Shown in pieces: positions 38,922-47,168 of a stretch of DNA of 64,000 bases. Each line of letters starts with the position of its first letter. Position 1 is the stretch's first letter. This DNA comes from Pseudomonas capeferrum (GTDB taxonomy: Bacteria > Pseudomonadota > Gammaproteobacteria > Pseudomonadales > Pseudomonadaceae), in the NCBI RefSeq assembly GCF_013523055.1, contig NZ_JAAMQM010000012.1:62001-126000 (forward strand), written 5' to 3'. The notes under the pieces are model-generated. The model saw only the letters and a program-made list of their open reading frames with translations. It searched no databases and was not told where the DNA came from. The position numbers and the translations under genes are program-made.

Positions 38922-40238
38922 ATGGGCCAATGGCTCGACAGTCTAACCGGCTGGCTTAGCGCCAATCCGCAGTGGCTTGGCGTTGCGATTTTCGTAGTGG
39001 CCTGCGTGGAGTGCCTGGCCATCGCCGGCGTCATCGTACCAGGCACCGTGCTGCTGTTCGCCGTGGCCGTGCTGGCCGGCAGCGGCGCGCTGTCATTGAG
39101 CGAAACGCTGCTGCTGGGCTATCTCGGCGGTCTATTGGGTGATGCCCTTTCCTATACGCTGGGCAAGCGCTTTCATCAGAACATTCGACGCCTGCCGTTG
39201 CTGCGCCATCACCCGGAATGGATCGGCGGCGCTGAAACTTATTTCCACCGGTACGGCATCGCCAGCCTGCTGGTCGGACGCTTCATCGGCCCGTTGCGCC
39301 CGATGCTGCCGATGGTCGCCGGCATGTTCGACATGCCCTTGCCGCGTTTCATCGGTGTCAGCATGGTGGCAGGAGCCGGCTGGTCGGTGGCCTACCTGCT
39401 GCCGGGCTGGGCGACCGGCGCAGCGATGCGCTTGCCCTTGCCCGAAGGCTTCTGGCTGGATGCCGGCCTGATCATGGGCACCTTGGCCGTGCTGGTCGGC
39501 CTGAGCATCAACAGCAGCCTGCGCAGTCAGCGCCACGGAACGCGATTGATCGCGGGGGTCAGCTTGCTGGCCCTGGCGGGCGTGTTTTTCGGCTGGCCGT
39601 TCCTGCATCAATTCGATCAGGGCGTGATGACGCTGATCCAGGAGCATCGCCAGAAAGCCCTGGACAGCGGCGTGATCGTGATCACCCGGCTGGGCGACTT
39701 CAAGACCCAACTGATCCTCGGCGCCCTTCTCACCATCCTGTTGATGGTCGCGCGCCAGTGGCGCCATGCGCTGTTCGCCTGCGGCGCCCTGCTCGGCACG
39801 GCGGTGGCCAACGGCACCTTGAAGTGGCTGTTCGCGCGGGCACGCCCGGAGGTCCTGAGCGACCCGTTGACCACCTACAGCATGCCCAGCGGGCACAGCT
39901 CGGCGTCTTTCGCCTTCTTCCTGACCCTTGCCGTACTGGCCGGCCGTGGCCAGCCACCGCGCATGCGCCTGACCTGGGTCACCCTGGCCTGCCTGCCCGC
40001 CCTGGCGATCGCGCTGTCGCGGGTGTACTTGGGTGTCCACTGGCCAACGGACGTTCTGGCCGGCGCACTGCTTGCCTCTTGCCTCTGCGCCCTGAGCCTG
40101 ACCCTGGTGCAGCACCGGCAACCGCTCAATGCACTGGCACCGCGGGTGTGGTGGCTGATCCTGCCGGCCTGTATTGCCTTGCTGTCCTTCTTCGCGCTGT
40201 ACGCCCTGCCCCATGCGATCGAGCGCTACCACTACTGA
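38922..40238 (+). CDS. DedA (SNARE-associated)-PAP2 phosphatase fusion membrane protein
   Basis: A 438-residue polytopic inner-membrane protein combining two lipid-related modules. The N-terminal DedA domain (about 20-165) has FVVACVECLAIAGVIVPGTVLLF and GRFIGPLRPMLPMVAGMFDM. The C-terminal PAP2 domain (about 245-400) has an intact acid-phosphatase signature: K301-x6-RP (KWLFARARP), PSGH 322-325, and SR-x5-H-x3-D (SRVYLGVHWPTD, 366-377). DedA proteins are linked to flipping of undecaprenyl phosphate or phosphatidylethanolamine; PAP2 enzymes dephosphorylate lipid pyrophosphates. The fusion suggests coupled recycling of an isoprenoid or phosphatidate carrier (inference). AAGGAAG precedes the ATG. 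Confidence 0.9.
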   Translation: MGQWLDSLTGWLSANPQWLGVAIFVVACVECLAIAGVIVPGTVLLFAVAVLAGSGALSLSETLLLGYLGGLLGDALSYTLGKRFHQNIRRLPLLRHHPEWIGGAETYFHRYGIASLLVGRFIGPLRPMLPMVAGMFDMPLPRFIGVSMVAGAGWSVAYLLPGWATGAAMRLPLPEGFWLDAGLIMGTLAVLVGLSINSSLRSQRHGTRLIAGVSLLALAGVFFGWPFLHQFDQGVMTLIQEHRQKALDSGVIVITRLGDFKTQLILGALLTILLMVARQWRHALFACGALLGTAVANGTLKWLFARARPEVLSDPLTTYSMPSGHSSASFAFFLTLAVLAGRGQPPRMRLTWVTLACLPALAIALSRVYLGVHWPTDVLAGALLASCLCALSLTLVQHRQPLNALAPRVWWLILPACIALLSFFALYALPHAIERYHY

Positions 40239-40829
40239 TCAGGCGAAGAGTTCGCCCTGGATGCGTTCGAGCAGCGACTGGATAGCCTCCAGGCGCTGCC
40301 CGGGCGAATCGATCGCCAGCAGGTCGAGCTTGTCCTCTTCCATGAACGGCAACAGATAGGCCAACTGGTTGGCCAGTGATTGCCGGGTCTCGACGGCTAG
40401 CGACATGTCCAACGCTGCGACCATGGGGTGCTCGCCCAATGCCCTGAGCAAGGCAAGCAGGTCGTCGTCCTGTTCCAGCAGCGGGCTGTCCTCCATTTCG
40501 GCCAGCCATTGCACTTCACCGACCAGCAGCTGGTCTTTCTCGATCTCGGTCTGCTCTACGCGAAAACGCCGCACGCCTTCCACGCGAATGCCAAGCAAGC
40601 CGTTGTCCTGTTGCTGGAAATCGCGAATCAGCGCTTCGCAGCCGAGGGAGGCAACTCCCACCGGCGCCTTGCCCACCTGCTCGCCCTCGAGGATGCAGAC
40701 CACACCAAAGCCGCCCCCCTGTTTCATGCAGCGGCCGATCATGTCCAGATAGCGTGCCTCGAAGATCTGAAGGTCGAGCTTGCAGCCTGGAAACAGCACG
40801 GTATTGAGTGGAAACAACGGTAACGTCAT
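40239..40829 (-). CDS. LON N-terminal substrate-binding domain protein
   Basis: A stand-alone LON_substr_bdg domain of 196 residues, lacking the AAA+ and protease parts. MTLPLFPLNTVLFPGCKLDLQIFEARYLDMIGRCMKQGGGFGVV is the family N-terminus (Lon: PLRDVVVFPG...IFE.RYI.ML), and GLLGIRVEGVRRFRV follows. The ATG at 40829 is favoured by AGGA six bases upstream; a GTG just before it is possible. It converges on the DedA-PAP2 gene with stops touching. A role as an adaptor or regulator of proteolysis is inferred only. Confidence 0.85.
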   Translation of the reverse strand: MTLPLFPLNTVLFPGCKLDLQIFEARYLDMIGRCMKQGGGFGVVCILEGEQVGKAPVGVASLGCEALIRDFQQQDNGLLGIRVEGVRRFRVEQTEIEKDQLLVGEVQWLAEMEDSPLLEQDDDLLALLRALGEHPMVAALDMSLAVETRQSLANQLAYLLPFMEEDKLDLLAIDSPGQRLEAIQSLLERIQGELFA

Positions 40830-40838
40830 CACGATTCC

Positions 40839-41555
40839 TCAAGCCACCAGGCTGACCACCAACGGCAGGAACACTGCTGTTGCCACGCCCATCAGGCTCA
40901 TCGCCAACGCGGCGAAAGCGCCGCATTCATCACTTTCCTGCAAGGCCACCGAAGTGCCTACCGCATGAGCGGTAATGCCCAGCGACATGCCGCGCGCCTC
41001 GGGGCTCAGCACCCCGCAACGGGTCAGCAACGCCGGACCGAAGATCGCGCCGATCACCCCGGTGATCAATACGAACACGGCGGCCAGCGCGGCCACGCCA
41101 CCGATCTGCTCGGCCACCAGCATGGCGATCGGCGAAGTGACGGATTTCGGCGCCATCGTCATCAGGATCATGTGTTCGGCCCCGAACCAATCTCCCAGCA
41201 GTACACATGCCAGAGTAGCGAACACGCCACCGATTACCAGCGTAGTAAATATCGGCCAGAACAGCTGGCGGATACGCCGCAGATTGAGGTAGAGCGGCAC
41301 TGCCAGGGCTACCGTGGCCGGGCCAAGCAGGATGTTGAGAATCTCCGTGCTCTTGCGATATTCGCTGTAGCCGATACCGCAGGTGACGAGCACGCCGATC
41401 ACCACCAGCATCGAGACCAGCACGGGCTGCAGGAAGATCCAGCGGGTTTTTTCGTACGCGGCCAGCACCAACTGGTACGCGCCCAGAGTGATCCCGATAC
41501 CGAACAAAGGGTGATGGATGACCGCGTCGATCGCGCCATGCCAGTCGATGATCAT
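40839..41555 (-). CDS. LrgB/CidB family membrane protein
   Basis: A 238-residue protein with about seven transmembrane helices and the LrgB-family signatures PLFGIGITLGAYQL, LLGPATVALAVPLYLNL, MAPKSVTSPIAMLVAEQIGG and ARGMSLGITAHAVGTSVALQE. LrgB/CidB proteins act with LrgA/CidA partners in holin-like control of autolysis and in exporting small carboxylates such as pyruvate. The start overlaps the stop of the LrgA-like gene (ATGA), a coupled two-gene operon. Confidence 0.9.
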   Translation of the reverse strand: MIIDWHGAIDAVIHHPLFGIGITLGAYQLVLAAYEKTRWIFLQPVLVSMLVVIGVLVTCGIGYSEYRKSTEILNILLGPATVALAVPLYLNLRRIRQLFWPIFTTLVIGGVFATLACVLLGDWFGAEHMILMTMAPKSVTSPIAMLVAEQIGGVAALAAVFVLITGVIGAIFGPALLTRCGVLSPEARGMSLGITAHAVGTSVALQESDECGAFAALAMSLMGVATAVFLPLVVSLVA

Positions 41556-41914
41556 GGCTGTTCCTTGCGTTTGCCCTGGCGGTGGATGAGCTTCTGCATC
41601 AACACGCCCACGAAGGCCAAGGTAAGCAGGCAGGAAATCACCAGCGCGCCGACGATGGCCCAGAAGTCGGCGGCGATGTCCTGGGCGTAGACCATGACGC
41701 CCACCGCGGGCGGCACCAGGAGCAACGGCAGGTAGCGCAACAGGCTGCCGGAGGCTTCGTTCAACGGCTTGCCGACTTCGCCGCGCAGCATCAGGAACAG
41801 CAACAGCAGCAAGAGACCGATGATCGGTCCTGGCAACACCGGCACCGCAAGATGATTGATCGCCGTACCCAGCAGTTGAAACAGCACCAGCCAGGTCAAA
41901 CCACGCAACAACAT
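41552..41914 (-). CDS. LrgA/CidA family holin-like protein
   Basis: A 120-residue protein with four hydrophobic helices. LLRGLTWLVLFQLLGTAINHLAVPVLPGPIIGLLLLLLFL (conserved PGPIIG), LLRYLPLLLVPPAVGVMVY (LFVPAGVG-like) and the basic C-terminus KLIHRQGKRKEQP place it in the LrgA/CidA family. A textbook Shine-Dalgarno, AAGGAGGTCCTT, precedes this ATG, so the upstream in-frame ATG is rejected. Forms an operon with the LrgB-like gene. No adjacent LysR or LytTR regulator is present, so control is unknown. Confidence 0.9.
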   Translation of the reverse strand: MLLRGLTWLVLFQLLGTAINHLAVPVLPGPIIGLLLLLLFLMLRGEVGKPLNEASGSLLRYLPLLLVPPAVGVMVYAQDIAADFWAIVGALVISCLLTLAFVGVLMQKLIHRQGKRKEQP

Positions 41915-42061
41915 AAGGACCTCCTTCGGTTCGCCGGACATTATAAGCATGCCCCTGCTGGCTGTTAGCCGCTATTTGCCGAAAAATACCGAGCCAGTTG
42001 CGACTGTCTCAGCTGGCGCATTGTGCGGCATACTCGGCGCATCTTTCGCCCGGAATCCGTC

Positions 42062-43789
42062 ATGCGCCCTCTGTTTCCACTTGCCTTGTTTTTGATGCTC
42101 GCTGCATGCGGCGACGGTGAGTCCCTGTCGCCGCCGGACGCCCGCCTGCCCGATGGCGGCCGCTATCGGGGGGACGTGGTAAACGGCCTGTTACAAGGCG
42201 AGGGACGAATCGATTACCCCAATGGCAGTTGGTATGCCGGCACTTTCCTCGATGGCCAATGGCATGGTCAGGGCGAGTGGCATGGCAGCAACGGCGAGGT
42301 CTATCGAGGACAGTTCGCGGGCGGACTGTTCCAGGGCCTCGGTACCCTGAGCACGCCAGGCAGCCATTACAGCGGTACCTTCGAGCATGGTCGACGCGAG
42401 GGTGACGGCACGCTGAAGGAGCACGATCAGGAATACCGCGGCCAGTTCAAGCAGGACCAGTACGATGGCGCGGGCCAGCTCGACCTGGCGGACGGCAGCC
42501 GTTACCAAGGCTTGTTCGCCCGTGGCAAGCCCAACGGCGCGGGGGTACGCAGCGATGCCAGCGGCAACCAGTTCAGTGGCCAGTTCGTCGACGGCCTTTT
42601 GCAAGGTAGCGGCACCTACAACAGCGTCGAAGGCGAACAGTACATCGGGGAGTTCAAGGACAACCGCCTGGAAGGCCGGGGACGCTACGAGAACACCGAT
42701 GGCGACGTGTGGATAGGCGAGTTCAAGGATGGCTCGCTCGTTGGCGAAGGCGAACTGCTGGGCAGCGATGGCAGCCGGTACAAGGGGCAATTCCGCGATT
42801 GGCGGTTCAGCGGCAATGGTCACCTGCAGATGGCCGACGATAGCCAGTACATTGGCGGCTTCGATAACGATGCCTATCAGGGTCATGGACGCCTGATCCA
42901 TGCCAACGGTCGTATCGAAGGCGGCTATTGGGTCAAGGGCGTTCGCGTCCGCGATGAACAAGGTACGCTGCTGCCGGACCCGCTGGACCTGGCCTTGCTC
43001 AACCAGGGCCGCTTGCTCGAACAGACGCTGGAGCGGTTACCCCACTCCAGCCCGCCGATCCAGTTGTACAGCCTGGTGTTGGCGGGCGACGGCCAGCAGA
43101 GCGTTTTTCTGCGCGAGACCGACTACGTCAGCAATCTGCTCAAGGTGCGTTTCGGTGCCGTGGGCCAGGTGACCCTGGTCAATCATCGTGACCACCTCGC
43201 CGATCGTCCCATGGCGACCCGTGAAAACCTGACCCGCGCCGCTCGTGCGTTGGCCGAACGCAGCGGTCCGGAGGATCTGCTGTTCATCTACCTGACAAGC
43301 CACGGCAGTCATGATCACCAGTTGGTGCTCGACCAACCGCGCCTGCAATTGGCCGACCTGTCCGCCGACGAACTGGCCAGCGCGCTGGCGCCTTTGAAGG
43401 GTCGCGACAAGGTGGTGGTCGTCTCGGCCTGCTATTCGGGCGGCTATATCGCACCGCTCAAGGATGCCCGGACCCTGGTCATGACAGCGGCGCGATCTGA
43501 CCGTGTATCCTTCGGTTGCTCCGAGGAGGCCGATTTCACATATTTTGGGGATGCTTTGTTCGCTCAGGCGCTGAACCAGACCGACGACCTCAAACAGGCG
43601 TTTGAACTGGCGCGCGACAGTGTTGCCGAACGTGAACGACGAGAAGGTTTCGAGGCCTCTGAACCGCAGATATGGGCTCCGCCTACCGTACTGGCTCATT
43701 GGCAGCGGCTGCGTCGACAGCAGGCTCAGGAAGCCCTGCGCAGCGGAGCCAAGCCGCAACCGGCGGCCTCAGGAAAAATGGCCAGGTAG
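42062..43789 (+). CDS. Lipoprotein with MORN repeats and a C-terminal C13 (legumain/caspase-like) protease domain
   Basis: A 575-residue lipoprotein (lipobox LMLAAC, Cys16). Residues about 30-285 hold ten or so MORN repeats (YRGQFAGGLFQGLGTL, YIGEFKDNRLEGRGRY, YKGQFRDWRFSGNGHL), a beta-sheet scaffold often found near membranes. The C-terminal half has the clan CD protease core: His414 in YLTSHGSHDHQLVL and Cys457 in VVVVSACYSGGY, a 43-residue spacing like the legumain dyad. Both catalytic residues are intact, so it may be active. No operon partner is evident; lrgAB diverges from it. Orthologues occur in other pseudomonads, function unknown to me. Confidence 0.8.
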   Translation: MRPLFPLALFLMLAACGDGESLSPPDARLPDGGRYRGDVVNGLLQGEGRIDYPNGSWYAGTFLDGQWHGQGEWHGSNGEVYRGQFAGGLFQGLGTLSTPGSHYSGTFEHGRREGDGTLKEHDQEYRGQFKQDQYDGAGQLDLADGSRYQGLFARGKPNGAGVRSDASGNQFSGQFVDGLLQGSGTYNSVEGEQYIGEFKDNRLEGRGRYENTDGDVWIGEFKDGSLVGEGELLGSDGSRYKGQFRDWRFSGNGHLQMADDSQYIGGFDNDAYQGHGRLIHANGRIEGGYWVKGVRVRDEQGTLLPDPLDLALLNQGRLLEQTLERLPHSSPPIQLYSLVLAGDGQQSVFLRETDYVSNLLKVRFGAVGQVTLVNHRDHLADRPMATRENLTRAARALAERSGPEDLLFIYLTSHGSHDHQLVLDQPRLQLADLSADELASALAPLKGRDKVVVVSACYSGGYIAPLKDARTLVMTAARSDRVSFGCSEEADFTYFGDALFAQALNQTDDLKQAFELARDSVAERERREGFEASEPQIWAPPTVLAHWQRLRRQQAQEALRSGAKPQPAASGKMAR

Positions 43790-43822
43790 CCACTAAGCTG
43801 ACTGTAAAAAAGGAGAGACATC

Positions 43823-44464
43823 ATGTATTTGACTCCTCAGCATGTCTTGATTGCCGGCGCTACAGGCCTGACAGGCGAGCATCTGCTTGATCGGCTACTC
43901 AGCGAACCCACCATCAGTCGCGTCCTCGCGCCAACCCGGCGCCCGCTGGCCAAGCACCCGCATCTGGAAAACCCGGTGGGCGATCCAGCGATGTTCCTGC
44001 CCCAGTTGGAGGGGCGCGTGGACATCGCCTTTTGTTGCCTGGGCACCACGATCAAGCAGGCCGGCTCCGAAACGGCTTTTCGCGCGGTCGACCTGGATAT
44101 GGTGGTAGCGTTCAGCCGAAGAGCACGCGAGATGGGTGCCAGGCATTTGCTGGTGATCAGCGCCATCGGCGCCGATCCCAAGTCATCGATTTTCTACAAC
44201 CGGGTCAAAGGCGAGATGGAGGAAGCCCTCAAGGCACAGGACTGGCCACAGCTAACCATCGTCCGGCCATCGATGCTGCTGGGCGAGCGGATCGAACCGC
44301 GGTGGAGCGAAAAGGTGGCGGGGCCTCTTTCGCGACTGATTCCCGGCAAATATCGCGGTATCGAAGCCTGTGCACTGGCCCGCGCGCTGTGGCGGCTGGC
44401 GCTCGAAGAGGAAGATGGAGTACGGGTGGTGGAGTCGGATGAATTGCGCAAGTTGGGGAAGTGA
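43823..44464 (+). CDS. NAD(P)-binding oxidoreductase-like protein (HTATIP2/atypical SDR type)
   Basis: A 213-residue Rossmann-fold protein: glycine motif [19 protein letters not shown] (8-26), [35 protein letters not shown], and [29 protein letters not shown] with the Tyr-x3-Lys pair (YNRVK). It resembles the atypical SDR family that includes human HTATIP2 and bacterial YbjT-like proteins. AAGGAG gives a clear start. It follows the MORN/C13 gene by 33 bp, so co-transcription is possible. Substrate unknown. Confidence 0.8.
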   Translation: MYLTPQHVLIAGATGLTGEHLLDRLLSEPTISRVLAPTRRPLAKHPHLENPVGDPAMFLPQLEGRVDIAFCCLGTTIKQAGSETAFRAVDLDMVVAFSRRAREMGARHLLVISAIGADPKSSIFYNRVKGEMEEALKAQDWPQLTIVRPSMLLGERIEPRWSEKVAGPLSRLIPGKYRGIEACALARALWRLALEEEDGVRVVESDELRKLGK

Positions 44465-44522
44465 TGGGGCGGTGATGTCGACCAGATAGAGCAACGGGAG
44501 CGAATTCTGAATTGATATAGCC

Positions 44523-44541
44523 TGGGTGCGCTACGCACCCA
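44523..44541. promoter_or_regulatory. Hairpin 60 bp after the oxidoreductase gene
   Basis: TGGGTGCG-CTA-CGCACCCA is an 8-bp perfect stem with a 3-base loop. No T-run follows on either strand, so it is not a standard terminator. It lies just outside the REP composite. Confidence 0.4.
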
Positions 44542-44570
44542 CAGCTACTGCCTTGTTGGAACATTTGCAT

Positions 44571-44775
44571 TACCAGGCAGGCGAGTCCTTCGGCCTCGAT
44601 CGCGGGGCAAGCCCGCTCGCCACTGGTCCTGTGCCACTCATTAGAGCTTGAACCGCCTCTTGTGCCCCCGGCCAACGCTGGAGGCCTGGCCTAGGAACAC
44701 TGACGGCCTGGCCTAAGCAGGCTCCCGGTGGCGAGTGGGCTTGTCCCGCGATCGAGGCCGCAGGACTCGCCTGGT
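44571..44775. repeat. Composite REP palindrome, family 1 copy B
   Basis: Same architecture as 12067-12239 but in reverse orientation. Outer arms (ACCAGGCAGGCGAGTCC to the left, GGACTCGCCTGGT to the right) enclose two facing REP units (CTCGATCGCGGGGCAAGCCC and its inverse at about 44730-44758). The central 100 bp is homologous to copy A on the other strand (CCAACGCTGG, CCGCCTCTTGTG, TGGCCTAGG) with an extra duplicated 30-bp block. This occupies the 370-bp gene-free gap 44465-44834. Confidence 0.85.
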
Positions 44776-44834
44776 AATAAAGCTCGTTAAACCAACACGC
44801 CAGCGGCGGATGCGTAAAGTCGACAACCGACCGA

Positions 44835-45122
44835 TTACAACCCGCCGCTAGCCTGAAACCCGACCCCAAGCACCGTCAACACCGACAACGGCAGCACCAA
44901 GGTATCGAGCAACACACTGCCCACCAGATCGACCCCCGGATAGCTCGGCGCCGCTGCCCCGAATCGATCCTCGGCGCAACACCCGCCCTGAAGGGCATAC
45001 CAGTCCAGACGCGTCCCGGAGTAAACGATCGGCGCCCCCGGCTTGGCCGCGTCCAGCGTCCTCACCGTGGCGCATCCCTCCAGCAGGGCCACCACCAGCA
45101 GCCCCGCCGACAGGCGTTTCAC
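44835..45122 (-). CDS. YceK/YidQ family lipoprotein
   Basis: A 95-residue lipoprotein: signal with lipobox LLEGC (Cys17), then [30 protein letters not shown] and the C-terminal [22 protein letters not shown], the hallmark of YceK/YidQ proteins (PxxDLPLSxxxDTLxLP). The start codon is GTG and overlaps the ubiX stop as GTGA. Function unknown. Co-transcription with mpl-ubiX is implied by the overlaps. Confidence 0.8.
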   Translation of the reverse strand: MKRLSAGLLVVALLEGCATVRTLDAAKPGAPIVYSGTRLDWYALQGGCCAEDRFGAAAPSYPGVDLVGSVLLDTLVLPLSVLTVLGVGFQASGGL

Positions 45123-45748
45123 TCGTCCGCCCCAAGATGATGCTCGCCCCAGCGCGGCAACATGTCCTGCGGGATGTCCATGAGATTGAGGATCCTCGCC
45201 ACGACGAAATCGATAAGGTCATCGAGCGTCTGCGGCTGATGATAGAAGCCTGGCGCCGCGGGCAGGATGACGGCGCCCATCCGTGACAGCTTGAGCATGT
45301 TCTCCAGGTGAATGGTCGACAGGGGCGCCTCGCGCGGCACCAGGATCAACTGACGACGCTCCTTGAGCGTCACATCGGCGGCACGCTCGATGAGGTTGTT
45401 GCAGGCGCCCGTGGCGATGGCCGACAAGGTGCCCGTGGAACAGGGCACCACCACCATCGCCGCCGGAGCGCCGGACCCGGAAGCCACGGGCGACATCCAG
45501 TCCTCCTTGCCGTATACCCGGATCTGCCCGGCCGCCGCGCCGGTGTATTCGGTCAGAAAGGCCTGCATCGCCTGGGGCTTGGGCGGCAATATCACGTCGG
45601 TTTCGGTGGACATCACCAACTGCGCGGCCTTGGAGATGAGGAAATGCACCTCGCGGTCTTCCCGTACCAGGCAGTCGAGCAGTCGCAGCCCATATTGCGC
45701 TCCGGAGGCCCCGGTCATCGCCAGGGTAATACGCTCGGGCCCGCTCAC
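45119..45748 (-). CDS. ubiX: Flavin prenyltransferase UbiX
   Basis: Makes prenylated FMN, the cofactor of the UbiD decarboxylase in ubiquinone synthesis. The 209 residues show the N-terminal [21 protein letters not shown] (FMN phosphate loop), [78 protein letters not shown] and the C-terminal ILNLMDI. The start codon is GTG, overlapping the mpl stop (GTGA). Confidence 0.94.
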   Translation of the reverse strand: MSGPERITLAMTGASGAQYGLRLLDCLVREDREVHFLISKAAQLVMSTETDVILPPKPQAMQAFLTEYTGAAAGQIRVYGKEDWMSPVASGSGAPAAMVVVPCSTGTLSAIATGACNNLIERAADVTLKERRQLILVPREAPLSTIHLENMLKLSRMGAVILPAAPGFYHQPQTLDDLIDFVVARILNLMDIPQDMLPRWGEHHLGADE

Positions 45749-47094
45749 TTCAGGGCCTCGGCCAGCTTGCCGTGCAGGCCGCCAAAGCCGCCGTTGCTCA
45801 TGATCACCACCTGGGTACCGGGCCGAGCCTGGCCCTTGATGCGCTCGATGATGGCTTCGAGGCTGTCAGCCACGACTGCGGGCACCTTGCACTGGGCTGC
45901 CGTGCCCGCCAGATCCCAACCCAGGTTAGGCGGGGCATACCAGATCACCTGGTCGGCAGCGCCGACGCTCTCCGGCAGGCCATCACGGTGAGCGCCCAGC
46001 TTCATGGAGTTGGAGCGTGGCTCGATCACGGCGATGACCGGTGCCTCGCCCACTCGCTTGCGCAGGCCGTCGAGGGTAGTGGCGATCGCGGTCGGATGGT
46101 GGGCAAAGTCGTCGTAGATGGTCACGCCCTGTACTTCGGCGACCTTCTCCATCCTGCGCTTGACGCTCTTGAAGGCGCTGAGCGCCGCGATGCCCATGGA
46201 CGGCACCACGCCCACATGACGCGCGGCAGCCAGAGTCGCCAGGGCATTGGCCACATTATGCTGGCCGGTCAGTTCCCACTCGACCTTACCCTGTACCTGA
46301 CCCTCGAAGCTGACTTCGAAACGCGAGCCGTCGGCGCTCAACAAACGAACCTGCCACTGGCCGCCTTCTCCGGTGGTCTGCACTGGAGTCCAGCAGCCCA
46401 TTCCAATCACCCGTTCCAAGGCCTGTTCAGTGGTGGGATGAATCACCAGGCCTTCGCTGGGAATCGTCCGCACCAAGTGATGGAACTGCCGCTCGATGGC
46501 CGCCAGGTCAGGGAAGATGTCCGCATGGTCGAACTCAAGGTTGTTGAGGATCGCGGTACGCGGGCGGTAGTGGACGAACTTGGAGCGCTTGTCGAAGAAC
46601 GCGCTGTCGTATTCGTCGGCCTCGACCACGAAGAACGGCGTCCCGCCCAAGCGGGCCGAGACCGCAAAGTTCTGCGGCACGCCGCCGATCAGGAAGCCCG
46701 GACTCATGCCGGCTTGCTCCAGAACCCAGGCCAGCATGCTGCTCGTGGTGGTCTTGCCGTGCGTGCCGGCCACGGCCAGGACCCAGCGCCCCTGCAAGAC
46801 ATGATCGGCCAGCCACTGAGGACCGGAGACATAAGGCAGACCCTGGTTGAGCACATGCTCGACGGCCGGATTACCCCGAGACAAGGCATTGCCAATCACC
46901 ACCAGATCCGGCGCGGGATCGAGTTGTGCCGCGTCGTAGCCCTGGGTCAGTTCGATGCCCTGAGCCTCGAGTTGAGTGCTCATCGGCGGGTAGACATTGG
47001 CATCGGAACCGGTGACCCGATGGCCCAGCTCTTTGGCCAGTACCGCCAGCGAACCCATGAAAGTGCCGCAAATACCGAGAATGTGAATGTGCAT
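45745..47094 (-). CDS. mpl: UDP-MurNAc:L-Ala-gamma-D-Glu-meso-Dap ligase (murein peptide ligase)
   Basis: Reattaches recycled tripeptide to UDP-MurNAc, complementing LdcA elsewhere in the window. The 449 residues have the Mur-ligase N-domain [38 protein letters not shown], the P-loop [14 protein letters not shown], the metal-site [23 protein letters not shown], and [11 protein letters not shown] in the C-terminal domain. AGGT precedes the ATG; an in-frame ATG 54 bp earlier is rejected because homology begins at [10 protein letters not shown]. Confidence 0.95.
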   Translation of the reverse strand: MHIHILGICGTFMGSLAVLAKELGHRVTGSDANVYPPMSTQLEAQGIELTQGYDAAQLDPAPDLVVIGNALSRGNPAVEHVLNQGLPYVSGPQWLADHVLQGRWVLAVAGTHGKTTTSSMLAWVLEQAGMSPGFLIGGVPQNFAVSARLGGTPFFVVEADEYDSAFFDKRSKFVHYRPRTAILNNLEFDHADIFPDLAAIERQFHHLVRTIPSEGLVIHPTTEQALERVIGMGCWTPVQTTGEGGQWQVRLLSADGSRFEVSFEGQVQGKVEWELTGQHNVANALATLAAARHVGVVPSMGIAALSAFKSVKRRMEKVAEVQGVTIYDDFAHHPTAIATTLDGLRKRVGEAPVIAVIEPRSNSMKLGAHRDGLPESVGAADQVIWYAPPNLGWDLAGTAAQCKVPAVVADSLEAIIERIKGQARPGTQVVIMSNGGFGGLHGKLAEALK

Positions 47095-47147
47095 GATCGA
47101 CCTCGCAAAACGTCGAGGCAGGGTAGCCCAGGGCGAGGGAAATCGCA

Positions 47148-47168
47148 CCCGCTGTTTCGCTCAGCGGG
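47148..47168 (-). terminator. Hairpin spanning the stop codon of the sigma54 activator gene
   Basis: On the minus strand CCCGCTG-AGCGAAA-CAGCGGG contains the TGA stop in its 5' arm and loop. It is followed by TGCGATTTCCC, a weak T-tract, so it is a possible inefficient terminator before mpl. Confidence 0.4.
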
